A DNA stretch of 64,000 nt, taken from positions 620,001 to 684,000 of the forward strand of contig NZ_CP099391.1 in assembly GCF_023913515.1 (NCBI RefSeq). The letters run 5' to 3'. The DNA is from Natronococcus sp. CG52. GTDB lineage: Archaea; Halobacteriota; Halobacteria; Halobacteriales; Natrialbaceae. The notes beneath the pieces are model-generated. The model was not told where the DNA came from and did no database searches. It saw only the letters and a program-made list of their open reading frames with translations. The position numbers were made by a program, and so were the translations under genes. Each line of letters begins with the position of its first letter. Position 1 is the stretch's first letter. Below are positions 18,535 to 28,187 of the stretch, one piece after another.

Positions 18535-18550
18535 TTTAGGCCTCCCTAAA
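18535..18550. promoter_or_regulatory. DtxR/SirR-like iron box, proximal
   Basis: TTTAGGCCTCCCTAAA is an inverted repeat (TTTAGG/CCTAAA, 4-base spacer) of the DtxR-family type. It lies 5 bp upstream of the start codon at 18530. With the TATA-like box at about 18551-18562, it covers the expected transcription start. Confidence 0.7.
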
Positions 18551-18562
18551 AGATTAAAAACG
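18551..18562 (-). promoter_or_regulatory. TATA-like box of the ABC binding-protein gene
   Basis: On the minus strand this reads CGTTTTTAATCT, centred about 26 bp from the ATG. That spacing predicts a leaderless transcript. It is sandwiched between the two iron boxes. Confidence 0.55.
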
Positions 18563-18568
18563 GATCGA

Positions 18569-18584
18569 TTTAGGCCGGCCAAAA
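18569..18584. promoter_or_regulatory. DtxR/SirR-like iron box, distal
   Basis: TTTAGGCCGGCCAAAA differs from the proximal box mainly in the spacer and one half-site base. It lies upstream of the TATA-like box. Centre-to-centre distance between boxes is 34 bp, close to three helical turns, so two dimers could sit on the same DNA face. Confidence 0.65.
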
Positions 18585-18659
18585 CAACTGCTCCGTCGGG
18601 GGTCGTCTGGAGGGCGCGCTCGACAGTACGCCGGTGAGGAGTCGCCGTCGTGTCGTCGG

Positions 18660-18990
18660 TCGTCGGACCGTCTCACTGCGGTCGAGTTCGTCGAACGCCC
18701 GATCGGGTCGGTTCGTGACCAGCACGTATAGGCCGGCCTCGAGGGCGTCGCGAACGCTGCTTTTCGTATCGGCGACTGTTCAGATGTCGTCACAGAGCCG
18801 ACCGGTCCAGTCGAAACGCCCTCGCTTCGCGTCGACCCGAGTGCGGCTGCGTCGAAGGCGATGATCGGCAGCCGATCGTACAATTCGTAGGCGTCGATCG
18901 TCTCGAGGGTCGCGTCGGTGTCGCCCGTCTCTTCGACCTCGAGATAGATCGAGATATCCGTCTCGGTGGGTTCCTCGAGGCAGCGAACCG
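18660..18990 (-). pseudogene. Decayed glycerophosphodiester phosphodiesterase gene
   Basis: Minus-strand translation gives DISIYLEVEETGDTDATLET and YDRLPIIAFDAAALG, which align with the GDPD encoded at 21478-22293 (DATIFLEVKAAGYTESILET, LDRLVIISFDPAALD). After GPVGSV, about 45 residues are missing and the frame shifts. Then TKSSVRDALEAGLYVLVTNR resumes, matching TKQTVRDVLEVNLDVLVTNR. The N-terminal half, including the catalytic HRG region, is absent. It is thus truncated, internally deleted and frameshifted. Confidence 0.8.
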
Positions 18991-19104
18991 TTCCTGCCGG
19001 CGGCTGAACGGACACGTCTCGTTTTGAACGGCCGAGCGCGCGGTCCTCGTCGCGCTGCTCGAAACTCGGAACGTTGAACAGCCGGGCGCTCGCTTGCTCG
19101 AGCG

Positions 19105-19641
19105 ATGGAGCGTCCGCTCGGCCTCGCGAGCTTCGACGACCGGAGTCGGTTTGCACACGCGCTGACGGTCGCCGTCGCCGTCGTCGTCTTCTGGTTCGGT
19201 TACTTCGGTGCCGTCGCCGCCGCCTACGGCGACCTTTCGGTGCTCGCACCGGAGACGAGCATCGAGCAACAGCGCGTCGGCGGCGTCGTCGGTTCGGTCT
19301 GCGTCTGGACCTACTTCGCGCTCGCGTTCGTCCGCGGCTACGGCGGTCCCGCCCTGAACGCCTTGGCCTACCCGCTCGTGATCGTCCTGCTCGCACCGTT
19401 CGTCGGCCGCTGGGCGCTTTTCGGGCCGGACTTCCCGGGACTGACCGCTCGCTTCGTCGGACTGCTCGTCGTCGAACCGCTGCTCACGACGGTACTCGTG
19501 ATCGTCCCCGGCATCGGGTCGTTCGTCACACTGCTAGCGCTCTGGGCGTCGATGACCGACGAGTCCGATCGGCGAGCGTGGGAGCGACGGCACCTCTCCG
19601 ACGAGTTTCACGAGGAGTTCGTCGGCCGGGACTACGAGTGA
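19105..19641 (+). CDS. Four-helix membrane protein of unknown function
   Basis: This 178-residue protein has about four hydrophobic segments (ALTVAVAVVVFWFGYFGAVA, a segment around VCVWTYFALAFV, ALAYPLVIVLLAPFV, and LLTTVLVIVPGIGSFVTLLA). A charged C-terminus ends DEFHEEFVGRDYE. No catalytic motif is seen. It follows the GDPD pseudogene divergently and precedes a convergent SIMPL gene. Confidence 0.78.
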   Translation: MERPLGLASFDDRSRFAHALTVAVAVVVFWFGYFGAVAAAYGDLSVLAPETSIEQQRVGGVVGSVCVWTYFALAFVRGYGGPALNALAYPLVIVLLAPFVGRWALFGPDFPGLTARFVGLLVVEPLLTTVLVIVPGIGSFVTLLALWASMTDESDRRAWERRHLSDEFHEEFVGRDYE

Positions 19642-19687
19642 CCGCCGGTGGCGGTACCCCGCGCGACTCGCGTCGCGAGTCGAACGA

Positions 19688-20431
19688 TTACTCGAAGCCG
19701 TAGGTGACTGTCACCGACGCGGTCACGCTCACCGGATCGGCGTCGATCTCCGTCGGTGGTCCGTCGGCGGCGTCGTCCTCGGCGACGTCGGCCGCGACTC
19801 GGACCGTATTCAGCCGGACGTCGCCGGTTTCGACCGCTTTCGTTCCTGTGATCGTGACGCCGCGGTTGTCGGCGATGTGTCGGGCCTCGTCGTCCGCGTT
19901 CGCCAGCGCGTCGTCGATCGCCTCCTTCCGGATCTCGTCGTGCGTCTCGTCCTGCAGACTGAAGGTCACGCGGCCGACGTCGTCGGCTCCGGCGGCGGTT
20001 AGTTCGTCGATAATTTCGCCGACGCGGTCGACATCCTCGAGCGTAAGCTGGAACGAGTGCTGCCCCTCGTACCCCGCCGTGTCACCGTCCCGTCTGCGCT
20101 GGGGGTGAACGCGATACCGTCCCTCCTCGACGTTCTCCTCGGGAATCCCGAGGTCGTCGAACGCCTCGCGAAGCGCCTCGGCCCGCGCGGCTAACTCGTC
20201 GGTGACCTCCTCTGCGGTATCGCCGCTCGCTTCGGCGCCGACGCTGAGGGTCGCCGCGTCGGGGTCGGCCGTGGCCTCGCCGCTGGTGCTGACCACGATT
20301 TCGTTGTCGTCGGTACCGGTGGATCGCGTCGTCGATCCGGGGTTGTCGCTCCCGAACGCGTTCGTCACGCAGCCGGCCGTCGCCACGGTAACGACGGCGC
20401 CCGATCCTGCGAGGAACTGTCGTCGATTCAT
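19688..20431 (-). CDS. SIMPL (DUF541) domain lipoprotein
   Basis: The start at 20431 gives 247 residues beginning MNRRQFLAGSGAVVTVATAG, a Tat-type signal with a lipobox cysteine (AGC). The mature part has the SIMPL core: EIVVSTSGEATADPDAATLS at the start, FQLTLEDVDRVGEIIDELTA in the middle, and SVTASVTVTYGFE at the end. SIMPL proteins are exported and linked to envelope stress or signalling, with no known enzymatic role. Confidence 0.9.
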   Translation of the reverse strand: MNRRQFLAGSGAVVTVATAGCVTNAFGSDNPGSTTRSTGTDDNEIVVSTSGEATADPDAATLSVGAEASGDTAEEVTDELAARAEALREAFDDLGIPEENVEEGRYRVHPQRRRDGDTAGYEGQHSFQLTLEDVDRVGEIIDELTAAGADDVGRVTFSLQDETHDEIRKEAIDDALANADDEARHIADNRGVTITGTKAVETGDVRLNTVRVAADVAEDDAADGPPTEIDADPVSVTASVTVTYGFE

Positions 20432-20550
20432 GTGGGACTGCACACGTGGCAGGGAAATAACACTACCTGAAGCTCAAACGGCTCTTTGAGTTTCGGAGAC
20501 CGGGGAGAGAGTACTTGGTCGCCCGCGTTGACCGGTTCCGCATACGACGC

Positions 20551-21411
20551 ATGCCGAACGCTCGTCTGCTCGTTCCCGTCGCGAACCCGGAAACCGCGGA
20601 TCGGTTGCTCGACACCGCGGTCGATATCGCCGCCGATCGCGACCTCGAGGTCCTCGTGCTTACCGTCGTCACCGTTCCGATGCAACTGTCGCTCGAGCAG
20701 GCTCGCAGCGAGTTCGACGTCGCAGGCCGGGAGTCGATGGTCACCGAGGCGGTCGACCGCGTTCGCGGCTACGGAATCTCGGCGACCGGTCGGATCAGGT
20801 TCGGGCGGAGCGTCGCAGGCGGCATCCGAGGCATCGCATCGAAGGAGTCCGTTGAGACGATCCTGCTCGGCTGGCGCGGCCGTCCTCGCCGCCGAGACGT
20901 CGTACTGGGTAGCCACATCGACGACGTGCTGGCCGACGCGCCGTGTGATGTCCTCGTCAAGCGGATCGATCGCGACCGACGCGCCGTCTCGTCCGTCCTC
21001 GTTCCCGTCGCCGGCGGTCCCAACACCGAGTTCGCCGCGGAAACCGCCGGCGCGCTCGCCCGCGCTCACGACGCTCGGATCGAACTCGTGACCGTCGTCC
21101 CGGACCGCGAGGAGGCGACCGTCGCCGAAGCGCGGGACTTCCTCGACCGAACGGCACCCGCGCTGGGAGCCGTCGAGTCGGTCGAGCAGACCGTCTTCGA
21201 GGGCTCCGTCGTCGAGACGATCGTCGATCGCTCGGCCGATCACGACGTGACCGTCGTCGGCGCGGCCGAGGGTGGATTCCTGCGACGTGCGCTCGTCGGC
21301 GACGTTCCCGAAGCGATCGGTCAAGAAGCCGATGGCGTCGTCCTCATGGCTAAACGGCGGCGGGACGTCTCGGATGCGCTGTGGCGGCGGATCCGGAATC
21401 GGCTGCGGTGA
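20551..21411 (+). CDS. Universal stress protein (two UspA-like halves)
   Basis: The ATG at 20551 gives 286 residues. The first half begins MPNARLLVPVANPETADRLL and the second begins SVLVPVAGGPNTEFAAETAG, so it is a tandem Usp protein. Strands ending ILLGWRG and VTVVGAAEGG correspond to the ATP-binding strand region. Usp proteins are soluble dimers induced by stress. It is a single gene, divergent from the SIMPL lipoprotein. Confidence 0.88.
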   Translation: MPNARLLVPVANPETADRLLDTAVDIAADRDLEVLVLTVVTVPMQLSLEQARSEFDVAGRESMVTEAVDRVRGYGISATGRIRFGRSVAGGIRGIASKESVETILLGWRGRPRRRDVVLGSHIDDVLADAPCDVLVKRIDRDRRAVSSVLVPVAGGPNTEFAAETAGALARAHDARIELVTVVPDREEATVAEARDFLDRTAPALGAVESVEQTVFEGSVVETIVDRSADHDVTVVGAAEGGFLRRALVGDVPEAIGQEADGVVLMAKRRRDVSDALWRRIRNRLR

Positions 21412-21477
21412 CGGATTCGACGGAACCGCGCTCGGTTAATCCCGCCACGGTACTAATTCTCTAATTCGGACCGACGG

Positions 21478-22293
21478 CTACGACTCGGCGCGCAGAATCT
21501 CGTACGCGTAATCGGGACGGTTCGTGACGAGAACGTCGAGGTTGACCTCGAGAACGTCGCGGACGGTCTGTTTCGTATCGACGAGTTTCCAGACTCCGGC
21601 AGTGACCGATTCGGTCCGGGCCGCGCTGATGAAATTCGAGACGCCGCGCGGCGCGTAGTGGCTGAACGCCAGATCGGCGCCGCACGCCGCAGCCTCCTCC
21701 GCCAGCCAGGGTGACGGAACCGAACCGATCAGTCCCGTTCTGATCCCGTTGTCTCGCGCGGGGTCGAGCGCCGCGGGATCGAAGGAGATGATCACCAGTC
21801 GATCGAGCAGGTCGTACTCGGCGACGGTCTCGAGTATCGATTCCGTGTATCCGGCGGCTTTCACCTCCAGAAAGATCGTCGCGTCGGACGCCGCGAGTTC
21901 GTCGAGTCCGTCAGACAGTCTGATGAGCGGTTCGCCGTCGATCCTGGCGCCGTCGATCTCGCTCCATGGGGTATTCTGGACCCAGCCGTGCGCCGTCGAA
22001 TCCCAGTCGAGTACGGGGTCGTGGAACAGTACCAGTTCACCGTCGCCGGTTCGTCGGACGTCGAGTTCGACGCCGTCGACGCCGACCTCGAGCGCCGCGC
22101 GAACGGCGGCTCTCGTGTTCGGTGGCGCGAGCCCTTCCGCGCCGCGGTGGCCGACGATTAGCGGGCGATCGCTCGTTACGGTTTCCCCGGTGACCAGCGG
22201 TGTAAGTCCCCAGGCCGACGTCGCCACGATTCCCGCGCCAAACCCGGCCAGTAGCCGTCGACGAGAGAGTGACGGACCGGTTCCGGGAGACAT
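21478..22293 (-). CDS. Glycerophosphodiester phosphodiesterase, exported
   Basis: This 271-residue protein has a Tat signal (SLSRRRLLAGFGAGIVATSA). The catalytic domain includes VGHRGAEGLAPPNTRAAV, GVDGVELDVRRTGDGELVLF and HDPVLD, giving the HR, ExD and H residues of GDPD. It would release sn-glycerol 3-phosphate from glycerophosphodiesters outside the cell. It ends VLVTNRPDYAYEILRAES, the part shared with the pseudogene at 18660. Confidence 0.93.
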   Translation of the reverse strand: MSPGTGPSLSRRRLLAGFGAGIVATSAWGLTPLVTGETVTSDRPLIVGHRGAEGLAPPNTRAAVRAALEVGVDGVELDVRRTGDGELVLFHDPVLDWDSTAHGWVQNTPWSEIDGARIDGEPLIRLSDGLDELAASDATIFLEVKAAGYTESILETVAEYDLLDRLVIISFDPAALDPARDNGIRTGLIGSVPSPWLAEEAAACGADLAFSHYAPRGVSNFISAARTESVTAGVWKLVDTKQTVRDVLEVNLDVLVTNRPDYAYEILRAES

Positions 22294-22445
22294 TTCGTTC
22301 CGAACGAAGCGAGTGCAGCCACATGAAGGTTCGCTCCGGGTTCGGTTACGTTCGGCCGCTGCTCGGTCCGTCTCGCTCGACCCGGAGAACGAAGTTCGTC
22401 ACCTCGGTCTCGACTCTCGACGTAGAGCTCTGCGTATCACCCCTC

Positions 22446-22805
22446 GTGAGGCGACTCGAGCGCGTTTCGAAACTGGTCCGGGACATCCCCTCCCTTACGA
22501 TGTTCGTTCTCCTCGGGCTCGTTCCGGCCGGTCTCGCGGCGCCCTCCTTTCGTCAGCCGGTCGTCCTCCCGGCCTCGGTGATCGGTCGCGTCGAAGTCAC
22601 GTTCCGGCTTCTCGTCTACGTCCCGGTCGCCGGAATCGGAGCGATCCTCCTCGAACCGCTCGACATCGGCGGAGTCCTCGGAATTCCGGTTCTCGAACAG
22701 GTCGTCGTGTTCGCCGCGCTGCTCGGGTTTTGCTCCCTTCTCAGTCGCGCGCTCGTTCGGGTCGGGCTGATCGTCTCCCGTCGACTCGAGATCGGGCAGC
22801 GGTGA
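22446..22805 (+). CDS. Small membrane protein (start uncertain)
   Basis: A GTG at 22446 gives 119 residues with about three hydrophobic segments (TMFVLLGLVPAGLAAPSF, LLVYVPVAGIGAILLEPL, VLEQVVVFAALLGFCSLLSR). Third positions are GC rich, which supports coding. In-frame starts at 22323 and 22500 are alternatives. No family is recognised. It sits between the divergent GDPD gene and the convergent purNH. Confidence 0.55.
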   Translation: MRRLERVSKLVRDIPSLTMFVLLGLVPAGLAAPSFRQPVVLPASVIGRVEVTFRLLVYVPVAGIGAILLEPLDIGGVLGIPVLEQVVVFAALLGFCSLLSRALVRVGLIVSRRLEIGQR

Positions 22806-22864
22806 GTCGCGAACCGGAATCAGAAACCGATTCGGAAGAATCGATCGCGTGGCGGCGCGTTCAG

Positions 22865-22896
22865 TCGCGTCTGACCGACCGCTGCCCGGTGAACGC
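22865..22896. repeat. Partial duplicate of the purNH 3' end
   Basis: These 32 bases match 22997-23028, the last codons of purNH, with two mismatches. On the minus strand they read AFTGQRSVRRD followed by a stop, against AFTGQRSFRHD-stop in the gene. The similarity does not extend upstream. It may mark a small tandem duplication or the relic of a second copy. Confidence 0.5.
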
Positions 22897-22992
22897 GGCA
22901 CCCGCCTTTTTCCGCACGGGTTCGGGTTCGTTCACCGCTCGCGCAAAAATCTGGACCGAAAATCCGCTCGCTCACGCCGTTCACTCGCGGCG

Positions 22993-24630
<1,638 letters not shown>

Positions 24631-24798
24631 GGTCGAACCCGCGCCCGCGAGGGGCAAAGTGGTTGCGGTCTCGACCGGCCAGTTATACACAACCTCGCAT
24701 TACTCTGGAGGTATTTCTCCGGATAACCGTCGAGATATACACGCTCGTGGCTTCCCGTTTCGATACGTTTTTGCACCGCGCTGGAAAGCATCCGAACG

Positions 24799-26184
24799 AT
24801 GACCGACACCAACGCGCTGTACGCCGTCTCGCCGCTGGACGGCCGGTACGGAGGGCGGACCGAACGGCTCTCGCCGTACGCGAGCGAGGCCGCGCTCATG
24901 CGCGCTCGCGTCCGCGTCGAAGTCGAGTACCTGATCGCGCTGGCCGACCTCGAGGCGACGCCGCTGACCCTCGACATCGACGAGCGCGAACACCTGCGCG
25001 GACTGTACAAGCACTTCGCCGAGGAGGACGCCCGGCTGATCAAAACGCTCGAGACCGAGGGCTACGCGGAGTTCGACGCGACGAACCACGACGTGAAGGC
25101 CGTCGAGTACTTCGTCCGCCACCGGTTGCCCGAGGAGAGCGACGCCTCGGCCTGGATCCACTTCGGGCTGACCAGCGAGGACGTGAACAACCTCGCTCAC
25201 CGGCTGCTCGTCCGGGACGCCGTCAACGAGGTGCTGCTGCCCACGCTGTACGACGTGCAGGACGCGCTCGCGGCGATGGCCCGCGAGCACCGCGACCTGC
25301 CGATGCTCGCGCGCACCCACGGTCAGCCCGCGACGCCGACGACGTTCGGCAAGGAGATGGCGGTCTACGCGGCCCGCCTCGGTCGCGCAACGGGACGGGT
25401 TCGCGAGGCGACCGACGACCTCAGCGGAAAGCTCGGGGGCGCGTCGGGAACCTACGCGGCTCACGTCGCGGCGTATCCCGACGTCGACTGGCCGGCGTTC
25501 GCCGAGGAGTTCGTTCGGGGACTGGGCCTCGAGTTCGTCCCGCTCACGACGCAGGTTAACCCCTGTGACGACCTCGCGGCGCTGTTCGATGCCTTCCGCG
25601 GGGCGAACGACGTCCTGCTGGATCTGGATCTGGACATGTGGCTCTACGTCTCGGATCGCTACCTCGGCCAGGAAACCGTCGCCGGCGAAACCGGCTCCTC
25701 GACGATGCCCCACAAGGTCAACCCGATCGACTTCGAGAACAGCGAGGGCAACCTCTCGAAGGCGAATTCGGATCTCGCCTTCCTCGCCGACTACGTCACG
25801 ACCTCGCGGCTCCAGCGCGACCTCTCGGACTCGACGGTCAAACGGAACATGGGGGCCGCCCTCGCACACTGTCTGATCGGCTACGACAAGGCCGCGGCCG
25901 GTCTCGGAAAGGTCGTCCCCAACGAACACGTGATGCGCGCGGAACTCGAGGAGACCCCCGAGATCATCGGCGAGGCGGTCCAGACGATCCTCCGGCGCGA
26001 GGGACAGGAGGACGCCTACGAGCGGGTCAAGGAACTTACCCGCGGGCGGGAGGTCGCACTCGAGGACTTCCACGACCTGTTCGACGACCTCGAGGTCGAC
26101 GACGACGTTCGCGAGGAGCTTCGTGAGCTAACACCCGCCTCGTACACGGGCGTCGCGAGCGACCTGGTCGACGAGCAGCAGTAG
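24799..26184 (+). CDS. purB: Adenylosuccinate lyase
   Basis: This 461-residue fumarase-superfamily enzyme splits SAICAR and adenylosuccinate. The flexible signature loop GSSTMPHKVNPIDFENSEGN and the ARTHGQPATPTTFGKE motif (catalytic His) are present. The start at 24799 gives MTDTNALYAVSPLDGRYGG, typical of the family. It is divergent from purNH across 168 bp, so both purine genes may share regulation. Confidence 0.97.
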   Translation: MTDTNALYAVSPLDGRYGGRTERLSPYASEAALMRARVRVEVEYLIALADLEATPLTLDIDEREHLRGLYKHFAEEDARLIKTLETEGYAEFDATNHDVKAVEYFVRHRLPEESDASAWIHFGLTSEDVNNLAHRLLVRDAVNEVLLPTLYDVQDALAAMAREHRDLPMLARTHGQPATPTTFGKEMAVYAARLGRATGRVREATDDLSGKLGGASGTYAAHVAAYPDVDWPAFAEEFVRGLGLEFVPLTTQVNPCDDLAALFDAFRGANDVLLDLDLDMWLYVSDRYLGQETVAGETGSSTMPHKVNPIDFENSEGNLSKANSDLAFLADYVTTSRLQRDLSDSTVKRNMGAALAHCLIGYDKAAAGLGKVVPNEHVMRAELEETPEIIGEAVQTILRREGQEDAYERVKELTRGREVALEDFHDLFDDLEVDDDVREELRELTPASYTGVASDLVDEQQ

Positions 26185-26248
26185 CCACGGATCGCCTCCT
26201 GGAACCCCGATCAGTACTGATTTGAGCGGAGGATACTAACTGCCGACT

Positions 26249-26347
26249 ATGATCGAGTCTCTCTTCCCGGAGATCGCCACGATCCTGCTCTTTCTCATCG
26301 TGATCATCTGTATGATCATCCTGCTGTACATCTCGATCAAGTGGTGA
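26249..26347 (+). CDS. Very small single-helix membrane protein (32 aa)
   Basis: ATG to TGA gives 32 residues: MIESLFPEIA, a hydrophobic run TILLFLIVIICMIILLYI, then SIKW. A GGAGG lies about 13 bases upstream of the ATG, and ATACTA-like sequence is nearby. The hydrophobic run is long enough to span the membrane once with a short cytoplasmic Lys-Trp end. It lies alone between purB and the dapE-like gene. Real coding is likely but unproven because of size. Confidence 0.55.
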   Translation: MIESLFPEIATILLFLIVIICMIILLYISIKW

Positions 26348-26486
26348 GGGTTCTCCTCGAGCCTCCCGAGTCGACGAGCGGTGATCGACTTCCGGAGCCG
26401 GGTGGATCGGGTGTGGAGAGGTCCGTCCAGCTCCCCGAGCTATCAGCTCGTACCCGCTGAGATCGAGGCCTCCGATTCGGTCTCGC

Positions 26487-27563
26487 TCACCTCGCCACTT
26501 TCTCGAGCGTCTCAGCGACGGCGTCGGAGGCGGTCTCCACCTGCGGCAGGCGGACGTACTCGCGTTCGGCGTGTGCGACTGCCCCTTTCTCGTCGGCGAG
26601 CACGCCCGGCCCAAAGACGACCGTCGGGGCGTCGGCCGCGAAGAACGACGCCTCGGTCGCCGCCTCGAAGGGGCGAACGTCGCCGCCGCTCGCCTCCCGG
26701 AGGATCCGTACCAGTCGGTCGCCTTCGTCGGTCACGAACGGATCGGGAAACGGCGTGTCGGGACGGATCAGATCGACGGAGACCGAGAGGTCGTCCGGGA
26801 CGCGCGACTCGAGGAACGCCTCGAGGTCTCCGCGGAACGAATCGCTGGTCTCCGGCGGCACGTTTCGGCGGTCGAACGTGACTCGACACGTCTCCGGTAC
26901 CCGATTCGGAGCCTCACCACCGGCGAGCACGGTCGGCGTCAGCTTCGGGGCGCCGAGCACCGGATCCGGGTCCGGTCCGGCCTCGTCGTCGTAGGCTCGC
27001 AGCGCCTCGAGCACATCGGGGAGTCCGAACGCCGGATTCCGTTCGGCGGAAACGCTCGCCGCGTGGCCGCTCTCACCCTCGAGGGTAATCGTCCCCTCAC
27101 ACTGCCCGCGGGCGGCTACACAGACGTCGAGATCGGTCGGCTCGCCGACGATATAGCCGTCGGCGGACAGGGTCTCCCGCAGGCGGGCAGCGCCGGTCAT
27201 CAGCGTCTCCTCGTCGGGGGTCAGCGCCAGCGTGACTCGACCCGCGGTCGGTTCGACTCGCAGGAACGCGGCGAGCAACGCGGCGAGCGGTCCCTTCGCA
27301 TCGCACGCGCCCCGTCCGTAGACCGTGTCGCCGTCTCGCTCGTACGAGACGTGCGGCGCCACGGTATCGAAGTGCGTGTTCAGGACGATGTGGGGGCCGC
27401 CGTCCGTTCCGCGGCTCGCGAGGACGTTTCCGCGGGCGTCCACACTCGGCTCGAGACCGGCGTCCCGAAGCGTCTCGAGCACCAGTTCGCGCATCTCCGA
27501 GACGTCCTCGTGGGAGGGCGTCCCGACGGCGTCGGCGTGAAAGGTGGTGATATCGAAGCTCAT
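26487..27563 (-). CDS. dapE: M20 peptidase, probable succinyl-diaminopimelate desuccinylase
   Basis: This 358-residue zinc peptidase has LNTHFDTVAP, YGRGACDAKGPLAA and LTPDEETLMTG, with GEPT and a C-terminal AHAEREYV. These supply the two-zinc ligands of M20 enzymes. It would free LL-diaminopimelate from its N-succinyl form. The call as DapE rather than ArgE rests on lysA and dapABD on the same strand nearby. The start at 27563 (MSFDITTFHA) is preferred over 27569. Confidence 0.85.
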   Translation of the reverse strand: MSFDITTFHADAVGTPSHEDVSEMRELVLETLRDAGLEPSVDARGNVLASRGTDGGPHIVLNTHFDTVAPHVSYERDGDTVYGRGACDAKGPLAALLAAFLRVEPTAGRVTLALTPDEETLMTGAARLRETLSADGYIVGEPTDLDVCVAARGQCEGTITLEGESGHAASVSAERNPAFGLPDVLEALRAYDDEAGPDPDPVLGAPKLTPTVLAGGEAPNRVPETCRVTFDRRNVPPETSDSFRGDLEAFLESRVPDDLSVSVDLIRPDTPFPDPFVTDEGDRLVRILREASGGDVRPFEAATEASFFAADAPTVVFGPGVLADEKGAVAHAEREYVRLPQVETASDAVAETLEKVAR

Positions 27564-27708
27564 GAGCACTCGCGCCGTCGTCGAAACGACGACTTGTCGA
27601 TATCGCCTCTTTCAAACGTCGAGTGATAAGCCCGTGCATTCGCCTCGAGACCGGCGGCAAACCGATCGAACCGTCCGCACAGACCGCTGAAAGTACGGCT
27701 TTGCCGAC

Positions 27709-28104
27709 CTACGCCCCGGTCGCAGTCGCGGTTCTCCGCCGCCAGCTACCGTAGACGCCGGCAGCGGCCAGGATCGTCACGAGCCCACCCGCGACGACGT
27801 TGCTCCAGAACAGAACGTCCACGGGCGTCCCGAAGACGAACGGCGCCGCGACGGTCCACAGTCCGAGGGGAACGAGCGGCAGCGGGGCGGCGAGCGCCGG
27901 GAGGCGGCCGCCCGACGGCTGAGCGGCGGTGTACGCGGCGAGGGTGGCGATCGCGGCACCGACCAGGACGTTGTTCAGGATGATCCAGCCGGACCCCGTG
28001 AAGAAGACGCCGGACCAGAATATCCAGGTGCCGAGAACGGCGGCGAGTCCGGCGACCCGTGGAACTGGAACCGTTGCATCTCGAGTCGATCGGCGGTCGC
28101 TCAT
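27709..28104 (-). CDS. SPW repeat membrane protein
   Basis: This 131-residue protein has four hydrophobic segments. SPW-type signatures are GTWIFWSGVFFTGSGWIILN and FVFGTPVDVLFWSNVVAGG (tryptophan before an Asn in each half). The family is of unknown function in archaea and bacteria. It sits between dapE and lysA, the place where I would expect dapF in related haloarchaea. Confidence 0.85.
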   Translation of the reverse strand: MSDRRSTRDATVPVPRVAGLAAVLGTWIFWSGVFFTGSGWIILNNVLVGAAIATLAAYTAAQPSGGRLPALAAPLPLVPLGLWTVAAPFVFGTPVDVLFWSNVVAGGLVTILAAAGVYGSWRRRTATATGA

Positions 28105-28187
28105 AGCCCCGTCTACGAGGTCTACCCGTCTAAAACTATCACGCGGTCACGTTCGCAACCCGGACCGTCAGATTCGCCGAGGCGACG

